Assembly: GCF_003943465.1 (NCBI RefSeq)
Contig: NZ_RJPR01000006.1
Location: 1-64,000, forward strand
Length of the DNA stretch: 64,000 bases
Origin: Streptococcus cristatus
Lineage (GTDB): Bacteria; Bacillota; Bacilli; Lactobacillales; Streptococcaceae
Direction: 5' to 3'
Shown here one piece after another: positions 1 to 8,709 of this stretch; the stretch's first letter is position 1, and the number at the start of each line of letters is the position of its first letter. The translations under genes and the position numbers were made by a program. Below the pieces are notes generated by a model. It did no database searches. It was not told the DNA's origin and saw only the letters and a program-made list of their open reading frames with translations.

Positions 1-3000
1 AGTACTTTGACTTGCAGATACAGACGCTGAGGCGCTTTGGCTCGCACTAATTGACGCAGACTGGCTCGCGCTTACTGAGATAGACGCTGAGTTCTGGTTG
101 TTAGATGCTGAAGCTGAGGCACTGATGCTTGCGCTCACTGATGCTGAAGTACTTTGACTTGCAGATACAGAAGCTGAGGCGCTTTGGCTAGCTGATACAG
201 ATGCTGAGTGACTTGCACTGATGCTTGCTGATACAGAAGCTGAAGCACTTTGGCTTGCACTAATTGACGCAGACTGGCTCGCGCTTACTGAGATAGACGC
301 TGAGTTCTGGTTGTTAGATGCTGATGCTGAAGCACTGATGCTTGCGCTTACTGAGGTTGAAGCACTTTGGCTTGCAGATACAGAAACTGAGGCGCTTTGG
401 CTAGCTGATACTGATGCTGAGTGACTAGCACTTACTGATGCTGAAGCTGATTGACTTACAGATACTGATGCGCTAGCTGATTGACTTGCACTTACAGAAG
501 CTGAGGCTGATTGACTTGAGCTTACTGATGCTGAAGCGCTTTGGCTTGCACTTACTGAGGTTGAAGTACTTTGACTTGCAGATACAGATGCTGAGTGACT
601 TGCACTGATGCTTGCTGATACAGAAGCTGAGGCACTTTGGCTTGCGCTTACTGATGCTGAAGTACTTTGACTTGCAGATACTGAAGCTGAGTGACTAGCA
701 CTGATGCTTGCTGAGATAGATGCTGAAGTGCTTTGGCTCGCACTAATTGACGCAGAGTGGCTCGCGCTTACTGAGATAGACGCTGAGTTCTGGTTGTTAG
801 ATGCTGAAGCTGAGGCACTTTGGCTTGCGCTTACTGAGGTTGAAGCACTTTGGCTTGCAGATACAGAAACTGATGCGCTTTGGCTAGCTGATACTGATGC
901 TGAGTGACTAGCACTGATGCTTGCTGATACAGAAGCTGAGGCACTTTGGCTTGCGCTTACTGATGCTGAAGTACTTTGACTTGCAGATACTGAAGCTGAG
1001 TGACTAGCACTGATGCTTGCTGAGATAGATGCTGAAGTGCTTTGGCTCGCACTAATTGACGCAGAGTGGCTCGCGCTTACTGAGATAGACGCTGAGTTCT
1101 GGTTGTTAGATGCTGAAGCTGAGGCACTTTGGCTAGCTGATACAGATGCTGATTGACTAGCACTTACTGATGCTGAAGCGCTTTGGCTTGCACTTACTGA
1201 GGTTGAAGTACTTTGACTTGCAGATACTGACGCTGAAGTGCTTTGGCTAGCTGATACAGATGCTGAAGCTGATTGACTTGAGCTTACTGATGCTGAAGCG
1301 CTTTGGCTTGCACTTACTGAGGTTGAAGTACTTTGACTTGCAGATACTGACGCTGAAGTGCTTTGGCTAGCTGATACAGATGCTGAAGCTGATTGACTTA
1401 CAGATACTGATGCGCTAGCTGATTGACTTGCACTTACAGAAGCTGAAGCTGATTGACTTGAGCTTACTGATGCTGAAGCGCTTTGGCTTGCACTTACTGA
1501 GGTTGAAGTACTTTGACTTGCAGATACAGAAGCTGAAGTGCTTTGGCTAGCTGATACAGATGCTGAGTGGCTAGCACTGATGCTTGCTGAGATAGATGCT
1601 GAAGCGCTTTGGCTCGTACTAATTGACGCAGAGTGGCTCGCGCTTACTGATGTTGAAGCACTTTGACTAGCTGATACGGATGCGCTGGCTGATTGGCTTG
1701 CTGATGCACTTTGGCTAGCATTTACTGAGCTTGATGCTGATTGGCTAGCACTGATGCTTGCTGAGATAGATGCTGAAGCACTTTGACTTGCAGATACAGA
1801 AGCTGAAACTGATTGGCTAAGGGATCCGCTTTCTTTAACATTTACTTGAATGTCCTTAAAGTTAAGCTGTCCCGCTTCGTCAGTGATCTTATATTTGAGT
1901 GTTACAGTTCCTGTTCCAGTAGGCGTTCCAGAAATTTGGATAGATGGGATATAGCCAGTTTTACCAGCCCCTGGTTCATCGGTTCTAGTAGTAACTGTTA
2001 ATCCAAGTGCTTCTAGTTCTTTCTTGCCATGAATCAGTTCAACCGCTTGATCTGCAAGGTAAGAACTCTGCCAAGAACCAACAGACTTATCTCCTTTGTT
2101 ATTACCATCATGAACATATAAAGTTTCATTAACTCGTTTACCGACTTCAATCTCAGGAACTAGTGGTTCAGGGGAAGGAATTAGTGAATCTTTGCTCTTG
2201 TTGATAATTGACTCCTGCGCAGCCTCAGTTACAACTTCTTCTGGACGGCCTAGATAGCTAAAGAAGTCAGCATCCTTACCACCCGATCCATTAGTATGTC
2301 TGACGAGCACATTAGGATTTTCAGTTAAAACGGTCCCTGTAATAGTGACTTTTGGAACATAGGTGAAATCAGCACGCCTTTCCACCCCTGTAACATACCT
2401 CAAGCCACTATATTTGGTTGTACCACCATTACCAGTGTACAAAGACATAGAATTTTTAGCATCTTGCTCATATCTATACTGTTTATCATTATGGAAATAT
2501 AAAGTTTCATTAACTTTGTCTCCTACTTTATATTTTGCAAGAGGAGCCAGTGCTTCTTGTTTCCCTTCAGCATCATACGTTACGGCAGGACCCTTAAACT
2601 GAGTAGTAGTAAGACTTACTTTTATGTTGGTTTCAGGAAAACTACGTCCGTCAAAGGTCGCATTCATATAAAAAGTACTGTTTACTGCTTTTGGATTGTC
2701 ACTCTTGAAAGTTATATATGGGATATAACGTCCGGGTGCCACTTCCACACGACCTGTTTCCGCGGTAATATTATATTTCTCTTGTGCTTCTTCCCAGTTT
2801 CGAGTCTCTAGAGTTGTTCTTGGAGAAAGTCCTGCGAACTCACTATCCTTATATGAACCGTAAGGATATTCGTCTGCATCAAATTGAGACTTATGCATAT
2901 AATATGTCACTGAGAAAGGAACACCTTCTCGTCCCAGAAAGACCCGTTGTCTATTTAAACGACCCGTTGTTTCTGGAGAATTGATGCTATATGGATCGGT

Positions 3001-4005
3001 ATTTAGAAAGAAAGGTTCTTTTGATCCAGTATCGATCGGATTTGCTCTAAATCCAGAATACCCTGTCTTTGGTGCAGTCGCTACAGTATTGTCAACCTTT
3101 TGGTTTTTCTCAGCTTGCTTGGTTGTATCCTTACCTTGGGCTTGGTTCTTATCTGCTACAACACCAGCTGCGATGTTGTTGCTTGTTGTTGCTGCTTGGC
3201 TTGTGCTAAGAGCTGCACTTGCCAAACTTTGGTTAGCACTACCTGATACAAGACTTGCCGCAGGGTTGACCTTAAGGTTGAGCGATGCAGAAGCTGAGGT
3301 AGACACAGAAGCCTGAGCTGATGGTTCGCTAACAACTGATGTACTCTCAACTACAGAGGCAGGTGCTTGAGCGCTTGCTGACTCTGATGGTGTAGAGCTT
3401 ACTGATGCAGATGCTTTTGCACTTGCTGAGACTGATGTAGGAGCTGATGCTGATTGACTTGCTGAGGCAGATTGACTGACTGAAGCTGACTGACTTGCTG
3501 AGGCAGATTGACTGACTGAAACTGACTGACTCGCACTCGCTTGATCCTCAACAGATTGACTGACTGATACAGAAGCTGTTGCAGACGCTTGTTCTGCTTG
3601 AGCTTTCTTTACTTCTGCTTGCGCTTGAGCGATGATTGAGTTGGCACTTGTTTCAGTTGTTTCAGCCGCTTTCGATTCAGCTGCGATGACTGTTTTATCC
3701 TTTTCTGTATACTCAGATGTTTCATCCGCATAAACAGTTTGCTCTTGAGTCATCACAAATCCTGCAGCCCCCGCGGCCAGGATTCCCCCTATACCCGCTA
3801 GCGTGTTAAAACTAAGGTGTGCGTGATCAAGTTCTTCAGTGTCTGACAGGGTACTAGATACAACTTCGCCCACCCCACCGATACGAAAGAGATCCAATTG
3901 AGAGTTCGAGGCTTTTACCCAGTTTTTACCCAACTTGTAAAGCTTATAACGCTTTTTCTCATCTACGATCTCGAAATCTTTGTTAAATTTTTTACTTCGA
4001 AACAT
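1..4005 (-). CDS. Serine-rich-repeat (SRR) surface adhesin, C-terminus beyond the window
   Basis: Open from an ATG with an AAAGGA ribosome site to the window edge, 1335 codons with no stop. The first 90 residues are a long aSec signal peptide: a KLYKLGKNW motif (KxYKxGKxW type) near residue 22, then a glycine-rich hydrophobic core ending near VYADE. A short serine-rich segment (about 140-240) follows, then a nonrepeat binding region (about 300-725), then alternating serine (SxSxSx, mostly Ser-Ala/Val/Gln) to the edge, at least 600 residues. The nonrepeat region looks like three beta-rich modules. The last two begin with related motifs, VNETLYFH and VNETLYVH, and the first has VTYYMH. I could not find the YTRY-type motif of Siglec-like sialic-acid binders, so the ligand is unknown. 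The missing end should carry LPXTG. It is the expected GtfA/GtfB and aSec substrate. Confidence 0.95.
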   Translation of the reverse strand, partial: MFRSKKFNKDFEIVDEKKRYKLYKLGKNWVKASNSQLDLFRIGGVGEVVSSTLSDTEELDHAHLSFNTLAGIGGILAAGAAGFVMTQEQTVYADETSEYTEKDKTVIAAESKAAETTETSANSIIAQAQAEVKKAQAEQASATASVSVSQSVEDQASASQSVSVSQSASASQSASVSQSASASQSASAPTSVSASAKASASVSSTPSESASAQAPASVVESTSVVSEPSAQASVSTSASASLNLKVNPAASLVSGSANQSLASAALSTSQAATTSNNIAAGVVADKNQAQGKDTTKQAEKNQKVDNTVATAPKTGYSGFRANPIDTGSKEPFFLNTDPYSINSPETTGRLNRQRVFLGREGVPFSVTYYMHKSQFDADEYPYGSYKDSEFAGLSPRTTLETRNWEEAQEKYNITAETGRVEVAPGRYIPYITFKSDNPKAVNSTFYMNATFDGRSFPETNIKVSLTTTQFKGPAVTYDAEGKQEALAPLAKYKVGDKVNETLYFHNDKQYRYEQDAKNSMSLYTGNGGTTKYSGLRYVTGVERRADFTYVPKVTITGTVLTENPNVLVRHTNGSGGKDADFFSYLGRPEEVVTEAAQESIINKSKDSLIPSPEPLVPEIEVGKRVNETLYVHDGNNKGDKSVGSWQSSYLADQAVELIHGKKELEALGLTVTTRTDEPGAGKTGYIPSIQISGTPTGTGTVTLKYKITDEAGQLNFKDIQVNVKESGSLSQSVSASVSASQSASASISASISASQSASSSVNASQSASASQSASASVSASQSASTSVSASHSASISTSQSASASISASISASHSASVSASQSTSASVSASQSTSTSVSASQSASASVSSSQSASASVSASQSASASVSVSQSASASVSASQSTSASVSASQSTSTSVSASQSASASVSSSQSASASVSASQSTSASVSASQSTSTSVSASQSASASVSASQSASVSASQSASASASNNQNSASISVSASHSASISASQSTSASISASISASHSASVSASQSTSASVSASQSASASVSASISASHSASVSASQSASVSVSASQSASTSVSASQSASASASNNQNSASISVSASHSASISASQSTSASISASISASHSASVSASQSTSASVSASQSASASVSASISASHSASVSASQSTSTSVSASQSASASVSSSQSASASVSASQSASASVSVSQSASASVSASHSASVSASQSASVSVSASQSASTSVSASISASASASNNQNSASISVSASQSASISASQSASASVSASISASHSASVSASQSASASVSASQSTSASVSASISASASASNNQNSASISVSASQSASISASQSASASVSASQST
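602..1134. repeat. Perfect 224-bp direct repeat within the SRR coding region
   Basis: Bases 602-825 are identical to 911-1134, a shift of 309 bp or exactly 103 codons. The surrounding SRR DNA is only approximately repetitive, so this looks like a recent in-frame duplication by slippage or recombination. It keeps the SxSx reading frame and would change only stalk length. Confidence 0.9.
1163..1399. repeat. 120-bp tandem repeat within the SRR coding region
   Basis: Bases 1163-1279 and 1283-1399 are identical, a 120-bp (40-codon) period. It is a second in-frame expansion in the stalk of the adhesin. Confidence 0.85.
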
Positions 4006-4035
4006 TCGATTCCTTTCTTTTATCCAATTGCGACC

Positions 4036-4064
4036 CTTTGTTAATCTCATGACCATTAACAAAG
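4036..4064 (-). promoter_or_regulatory. Hairpin in the 5' leader of the SRR adhesin gene
   Basis: CTTTGTTAAT (4036-4045) pairs perfectly with ATTAACAAAG (4055-4064) around a 9-nt loop. It lies about 30 nt upstream of the adhesin start codon in a leader of roughly 190 nt predicted from the promoter at 4200-4228. There is no U-tract, so it is not a terminator. A role in mRNA stability or translation is inference. Confidence 0.5.
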
Positions 4065-4136
4065 TGTAGATTGCGCTGCCTCCCAAAACCAGAGTTAATA
4101 AAAGTTGCAGTCAGTTTCAGTTTTTATCCCTTTGAC

Positions 4137-4202
4137 TCAGAAAAAGCAGATTCCATCTGGGATATACCAGCCGTTTTTATCCAGTATATACCACTCATCA
4201 TT
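4137..4202 (-). pseudogene. Possible gene remnant encoding a WY/DKNG repeat, in the adhesin leader
   Basis: Minus-strand reading gives DEWYILDKNGWYIPDG followed by four residues and a TGA, with an in-frame stop just upstream. The W-Y-x-x-D-x-N-G-W-Y spacing resembles choline- or glucan-binding type repeats, so this may be the fossil tail of a surface-protein gene. It could also be chance in a short stretch. It overlaps the adhesin -10 box. Confidence 0.3.
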
Positions 4203-4228
4203 TTACCAAAACGGATTCCCCTTTTCAA
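4200..4228 (-). promoter_or_regulatory. Promoter of the SRR adhesin gene
   Basis: On the minus strand TTGAAA (4223-4228), a 17-bp spacer and TAAAAT (4200-4205). It lies after the terminator of the aSec operon and about 190 bp before the adhesin start. The adhesin should therefore be transcribed separately from its export and glycosylation genes. Confidence 0.7.
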
Positions 4229-4369
4229 GTAATTATATGTAAAATAACAAATGAAAATAGCTAATTTTTTCAGAAAATCCGCTTTTAAGCTTCAAATTGT
4301 TGAAAGCGTTTTATTATCTTTCGAACCCCCTACTCCCCCTTTCACACTAGTTCAATTAGATAGAGGCAA

Positions 4370-4399
4370 AAAAACCTTGACGATTTGCTCGTCAAGGTT
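4370..4399 (-). terminator. Rho-independent terminator after asp4
   Basis: An 11-bp perfect stem (AACCTTGACGA with TCGTCAAGGTT, 5-nt loop) is followed on the minus strand by a run of seven T. It closes the divIVA-like/gtfA/gtfB/asp4 transcription unit before the adhesin gene. Confidence 0.85.
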
Positions 4400-4436
4400 C
4401 ATCTTTTCCAGAGACCTCCTCCATCCAGAAAAAATC

Positions 4437-4613
4437 CTAGAAAAAGTGTCCCAACTGCATGATGATTGTGACCAAGAGGGTGATAAGAAAAAGAATACCG
4501 CCTAAAACTGCAATCATACTAAACTCTTGCTTCTCTCTTTTCAACGGTTTTCTACGATTATCTAGTTGCTCGTTGATATGTTCCTGCAGAATTCCCTTTT
4601 TCTTCTCTGGCAT
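4437..4613 (-). CDS. asp4: Accessory Sec protein Asp4 (SecE-like)
   Basis: A 58-residue protein starting MPEKKKGILQ, with GGGAGG just upstream of the ATG. A basic amphipathic N-terminal half (about 1-30) precedes one hydrophobic segment (about 32-52), the SecE layout. In known aSec loci the two small membrane proteins after gtfB are Asp4 and Asp5; Asp4 is the SecE-like partner of SecY2. The gene is 71 bp after gtfB and followed directly by a terminator. No Asp5 (SecG-like) ORF was found beside it. Confidence 0.75.
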   Translation of the reverse strand: MPEKKKGILQEHINEQLDNRRKPLKREKQEFSMIAVLGGILFLITLLVTIIMQLGHFF

Positions 4614-4684
4614 GATTGTCCTCCCTTACTAAATCTGCATGAAGGAACTTGCCTTCATCGAAAGCAAGCCCTTGTCTTCTTAGC

Positions 4685-6013
4685 TTATAAAATTGCCTTG
4701 TAGGCTTCCAGATCAGCCTGATTCGCCACCTGTTTTTGCTTAGCAAGTGCCGCTTCCATCTCTGATGAGTGGGCAAGGACACTTTGAATCTTATCCACCA
4801 TGCCTGAGACATTTTCTGGCGCATAAATGTGATTATCCGCAATAAATCGATGGCTATGGCAAGTATTTTTGAAGCTGAGAATCAGCATGTTGTTCTCAAA
4901 AGCTGTGCGACATGCATTGAGGATTTCATCGCTGATATTGATATCTAGATACAAGTCACATCTCTCAAAAAGCTCTGCAACCTTTGCCGGACGAATATTT
5001 GGATAAAGCGAAACATTCGGATAACGATTGAGCCCCATCAAATGGCTAGACATTTCTGTGATGGCTCCAATATGGAAATGTACATTTGGCAACTGATTCA
5101 AGAGCTGCTCTATTTGCTCAAGTTGATCACTATTGGTCAAAATCAAGGCTTCTGGATTCATATTATTAAGACGCTGGTAATCATAAATATAACCAATATT
5201 GTGGAAATAGACTTTTTCTTCTGGTATTGCCAAGCTTTGAATTTTCTCATATACCTGCCTGTCCTGAACAGCGATGCGGATATTGCGATGAGGCATTTTC
5301 ATAGCTACTTTCATATTTCCAGGTAAGGCTTCTCCGATAGGCTCTTGCCAGAAAAGAACATCTTCTGCACGACCATTTTTAGGACGAAGAGAGTAGGCGA
5401 CCAAGAAGGGGGTTGCTAGAGAATTATAAATAATACGATCTGTATCATATCCACGATATTGCAGATAAAAGACGACAAATTCTTGTTTAGATTTAAAGAT
5501 ATGACGCTTTCCTTCAAGTGTCAAGATGATATCACCAGTCAGATGATTTTCCATAATGACCACGACATTGCTCTGGTCAAAATAACGAGTATGGGTCGGA
5601 CGTTGTGTCTGGTCGTAGGTTATTTGTGCAAAAAGCCGTCCTTTGCGATTGTAGATATCTGCCGCTCGAACCTGCCCCTCTGTATCCAGCCATTCGACAG
5701 CCCGCACACGTCTTTCATGCGTCGGTTGGCGATAGAAAATATTGGCACGCTTCTTTCCCATATCCAAGATTTCCCCATTTACATTGCTGGAGCGAATCTC
5801 CCATAGGTGCGGTTTGGGGACAAGATTAAAATAAATTGGACGGCCCTCTGGTGTGTCCAAATCTCCTGTAAAATAACTGTAAGGAGACTCGACATCTGGT
5901 GAAAGATAGCCATCGTCTTGTACAACAACAACAGGACAATCAAGTCCTGTTGCTTTTAATGAACGTAATAAATCAAAACTTGCTTGATCATAGCGGTCAA
6001 ACAAACAAATCAT
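4685..6013 (-). CDS. gtfB: Accessory Sec glycosyltransferase-stabilising protein GtfB (Gtf2)
   Basis: 442 residues, starting MICLFDRYDQ. Family knowledge: GtfB is a degenerate GT fold that forms a tetramer with GtfA and binds the serine-rich acceptor, so that the pair adds the first GlcNAc to Ser/Thr in the cytosol. The length fits the family. It sits 30 bp after gtfA, as in the standard gtfA-gtfB pair. Its C-terminal part (LTNSD, then LPNVHFHIGA and YLDINISDE) is clearly related to the C-terminal part of the gly-like gene at 20922-22145. The ribosome site is weak (AAAGG about 10 nt upstream). Confidence 0.9.
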   Translation of the reverse strand: MICLFDRYDQASFDLLRSLKATGLDCPVVVVQDDGYLSPDVESPYSYFTGDLDTPEGRPIYFNLVPKPHLWEIRSSNVNGEILDMGKKRANIFYRQPTHERRVRAVEWLDTEGQVRAADIYNRKGRLFAQITYDQTQRPTHTRYFDQSNVVVIMENHLTGDIILTLEGKRHIFKSKQEFVVFYLQYRGYDTDRIIYNSLATPFLVAYSLRPKNGRAEDVLFWQEPIGEALPGNMKVAMKMPHRNIRIAVQDRQVYEKIQSLAIPEEKVYFHNIGYIYDYQRLNNMNPEALILTNSDQLEQIEQLLNQLPNVHFHIGAITEMSSHLMGLNRYPNVSLYPNIRPAKVAELFERCDLYLDINISDEILNACRTAFENNMLILSFKNTCHSHRFIADNHIYAPENVSGMVDKIQSVLAHSSEMEAALAKQKQVANQADLEAYKAIL

Positions 6014-6043
6014 AGTGGTTATGCCTTTCTTTCTGAATCCTAC

Positions 6044-7573
6044 TTAGTTAGTCTGAGCCGATTGGACAAGATCAGACCAGCGCTGGGCAATATGCTCATC
6101 AAGGTAAGGCTCAGCTATCTCGTAGGATACACGGGATAAATCTTCCTGAGAATGTTGAGTTAATAGCTGAACAATCTTTTCTGCGTACTCTGTCGTCATG
6201 GCATCTAGATCATCTGGACGAGCCTTAGGAATCAAGTAGCCATTTTCCCCATCACGGATAAAGGTTGGATTTCCATAACGTACATCAAAACCAATAATTG
6301 GCAGGCCAGAACCTACTGCTTCTAACAGAGTCAGACCAAAACCTTCACTTGTAGATGCTGCTAGATAAGCGGAATAATTTTTGTAAATATCCGCCATATG
6401 ATGATGCCCCATCAGTCGAATATACTCTTCTGCTTGCAGATCCGCAATCAGCTTCCGCAGCATAGCTTCCTCACCACCGGTACCATAGATATCGAAGGTG
6501 ATTTCCGGTAGTTGTTCATGCGCCTTCACCACAGAGTGAATCAGCCAATCAATATGCTTTTCACTGGCCAAACGAGAAGCTGTCATCAAACCAAAAGGTT
6601 TCCGCTGACCTTCTGGTCGGCGCAGCTGATCCAAGCTACCCACAGGAATAGTTAAAATATTCTTCGGCTTGATGTCGGTATATTGAGCAAACTGCTCTTT
6701 CAGAAGCTCTGTTTGAGCATCCGTCGAGTTGATGATGTAGTCCACCTCTTCCGCATATTCAAATTGATACTCGTAGTAATTATTCCACAAGATATACTCT
6801 TTTTCTGCGGGATTTTCACTGAAGTGGTCTGCGTGAACGATGACAGCTAGTTTAGCAGCCCCCTTATTAGCGAAGATTGGCTGGCCAATACCTGTCTCCC
6901 GGTCTAGAATCAGTAAATCCTTGTCTGTCAACTTCAAACTTCTCATGAAATAAGCAACAAACTCCTGCTTGGAGTAGAAGACCTGATCTGGAAAACGATA
7001 AACTTGCGTTTCTTGCTTACCGTCTACTTCATCGATAATCTCTTCGTAAGCCACACTACCGTCTTCATTGACCCAAGTCCGTTGGTAGAGACGAGCCCGA
7101 CCATCTACAGGACTATAGTATTCAATAAAGTTTTTAGTATAAGTATAATATTCTTTCTGAATGAGACAGCCACGCGAAACAATCTCTGCCCGCTCAATCA
7201 GTTCATTATCCATATCGCATGAGTAGCACGTTACGAAATCATTATCTCCAAACAGGATCCGAAAGGTCTTGTTCTCAGGATTACGGACGATTTCTAGAGG
7301 TTCTCTATCAAAACTAGCTAAAACATGTGCCAGAGTGTAGGTCGTTGGAGCAATCTTAACATCTGTAAAATACTGATAGAGCCAAATGACCTCCGAGTCT
7401 TCAAAGCCGATATTCTTCGTCAAATGTTCAATATTATCGGCTGAAATAAAATCCATAAAGATGAATTTTGCCTCTAAGCCCACACTGCGAAGTAATTTTG
7501 CACGATAAATTTGTGCGTACTCAACCCCGCTGCTTGCCCAACCAATTCCTAGGTTGATGTTATAAATTGTCAT
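6044..7573 (-). CDS. gtfA: Accessory Sec O-GlcNAc glycosyltransferase GtfA (Gtf1)
   Basis: 509 residues with the GtfA start MTIYNINLGIGWASSGVEYA. It is a GT-B, GT4-type transferase that moves GlcNAc from UDP-GlcNAc to serine/threonine of the SRR adhesin before export. The nucleotide-sugar site is visible as GTGGEEAM followed by SEGFGLTLLEA (the E-x7-E motif), about residues 365-425. AGAGGA lies 9 nt upstream of the ATG. It starts about 15 bp after the DivIVA-like gene and is followed by gtfB, so all three should share one transcript. Confidence 0.95.
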   Translation of the reverse strand: MTIYNINLGIGWASSGVEYAQIYRAKLLRSVGLEAKFIFMDFISADNIEHLTKNIGFEDSEVIWLYQYFTDVKIAPTTYTLAHVLASFDREPLEIVRNPENKTFRILFGDNDFVTCYSCDMDNELIERAEIVSRGCLIQKEYYTYTKNFIEYYSPVDGRARLYQRTWVNEDGSVAYEEIIDEVDGKQETQVYRFPDQVFYSKQEFVAYFMRSLKLTDKDLLILDRETGIGQPIFANKGAAKLAVIVHADHFSENPAEKEYILWNNYYEYQFEYAEEVDYIINSTDAQTELLKEQFAQYTDIKPKNILTIPVGSLDQLRRPEGQRKPFGLMTASRLASEKHIDWLIHSVVKAHEQLPEITFDIYGTGGEEAMLRKLIADLQAEEYIRLMGHHHMADIYKNYSAYLAASTSEGFGLTLLEAVGSGLPIIGFDVRYGNPTFIRDGENGYLIPKARPDDLDAMTTEYAEKIVQLLTQHSQEDLSRVSYEIAEPYLDEHIAQRWSDLVQSAQTN

Positions 7574-7587
7574 AAACCATGTTCCTC

Positions 7588-8442
7588 TTACAAAAGATTA
7601 TCTTTTTTAATTCTTGAAAGGCGTTTGATGATTTTTCCTTTCTTCTTTTTATCTTTTTCTTTATCTTTATCTTCGTCTTTAGACTTTTTGACAGGAGAAG
7701 TGAAGTAAGTAACGGGAACAGAGCTATCTGTACCTGTCTTAGCAAATGTTTGCTCAATATTTACAACTTCTTTTTGTGGAGCAGAGATTTCTACTGGGAC
7801 TTCTTTCTCACCAAAAGCATCTGATTCATTTACTTCTTCTTCGTGCGCTTCAAGAGAAGCTTCATCGAATAGACTTTCAGCTTCAACTTGCTCATTTGAA
7901 GCTTCGTCTTCTTCCAAAGGCGTATCAAACAAACGCGTAGCTTCATCTTCCTCTAAAGGAGTATCAAATATGCTTGCAAATTCGTCGTCTTCCGAAGCTT
8001 CCTCAATTAGACTTGCGATATCAATTTGACCCTCTAAAGTTTCTTCGTCTAGAATCTGACCAATTTGACTAAGAAGCTCTTTGATTTTTTCCCTTTGCGC
8101 CTTATAGAGTTGTTCCGTTTCAAGACGTTTTTTCGTCAATTCATCGATCTCTTCAAGGATAGACGATCTTACTTGTAAGAAGTCTTTTTGAGCTTTCTCT
8201 AGAACCTCTTGAGCCTCTTTTTCTGCCTTTTCATGTGCTTCAATAATCAGCGATTTAGCATAAACAACGGCTTCACCGATTTCTCTTTCTTGGTTCTTTA
8301 AAGCATCCATTTTTTTATGTAAAGATTCAATTTTCTCATTCTTTTTACGAATTTCACTATCAAATCCTTCTTCTAACGATTCAATGTATTCTTCAACTTC
8401 CTTGGCACGATAGTTACCAAATAGGGTCTTTTTAAGTCTCAT
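7588..8442 (-). CDS. DivIVA/GpsB-like coiled-coil protein inside the aSec locus
   Basis: 284 residues from MRLKKTLFGNYRAKEVEEYI. This ATG follows GGGAG; an in-frame ATG seven codons upstream (8463) has no ribosome site. The N-terminus matches the DivIVA/GpsB pattern F-x-x-Y-x-x-x-E-V-E-x-[FY]-[IL]. A long coiled coil runs to about residue 140, then acidic repeats (FDTPLEEDEA twice), then a lysine-rich tail. The true division DivIVA is at 41532-42317, so this is a paralogue. It is not among the usual aSec genes. It is transcribed just before gtfA, so a role in placing the glycosylation or secretion machinery at septum or pole is an inference. Confidence 0.8.
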   Translation of the reverse strand: MRLKKTLFGNYRAKEVEEYIESLEEGFDSEIRKKNEKIESLHKKMDALKNQEREIGEAVVYAKSLIIEAHEKAEKEAQEVLEKAQKDFLQVRSSILEEIDELTKKRLETEQLYKAQREKIKELLSQIGQILDEETLEGQIDIASLIEEASEDDEFASIFDTPLEEDEATRLFDTPLEEDEASNEQVEAESLFDEASLEAHEEEVNESDAFGEKEVPVEISAPQKEVVNIEQTFAKTGTDSSVPVTYFTSPVKKSKDEDKDKEKDKKKKGKIIKRLSRIKKDNLL

Positions 8443-8471
8443 TCTGCTCCCTCTATTCTTCATTTATTCTA

Positions 8472-8502
8472 ATTATATACTATCTTATCAATTGTAGCAT
8501 AA
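8472..8502 (-). promoter_or_regulatory. Promoter region for the divIVA-like/gtfA/gtfB/asp4 unit
   Basis: Two minus-strand -10 candidates: TATAAT (8472-8477) and an extended TGCTACAAT with its hexamer at 8491-8496. Neither has a good -35. They follow a terminator after the glycosidase gene and precede the divIVA-like start by 30-50 bp, so one or both probably start a second aSec transcript. Confidence 0.5.
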
Positions 8503-8632
8503 AATGACGCTTATTACCATTGTTTTATAAGCCTCCGAGCAAAAAAATCCGGATACTACAAGAGCTAATAAAATTCTATCCACCTGCTAGTTCCATGGTT
8601 CTCTTAGTTTTGTAACCTTATTCTTTTATAAG

Positions 8633-8671
8633 CAAAAACACCTGAATAGATGATGTATGATCCATTCAGGT
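8633..8671 (-). terminator. Terminator after the GH1-like gene
   Basis: Stem of ACCTGAAT (8640-8647) with ATTCAGGT (8664-8671), then GTTTTTGC on the minus strand. A second hairpin (AACTAGATG with CATCTAGTT, 8687-8710) lies directly at the stop codon. It divides the aSec locus into two transcription units. Confidence 0.7.
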
Positions 8672-8709
8672 ATTTTCATAAAAGGTAACTAGATGTAAAA
8701 TCATCTAGT

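Noticed and set aside
221-907. Plus-strand frames of 67 codons rich in Leu/Ala/Asp in the repeat region
   Set aside because: They are antisense shadows of the SxSx codons of the adhesin, repeated with the DNA repeats and without ribosome sites.
1-1800. Dense short repeats that might suggest a CRISPR array
   Set aside because: Unit length varies, repeats are continuous with no unique spacers, and the minus strand keeps one open serine-rich frame.
1825-3245. Siglec-type sialic-acid binding motif in the adhesin
   Set aside because: No YTRY-type motif was found; the nearest, ETRN near residue 415, lacks the aromatic context, so sialic-acid binding is not claimed.
4251-4505. Plus-strand 84-codon frame near asp4
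   Set aside because: It reads through the terminator hairpin and antisense to asp4; no ribosome site or family pattern.
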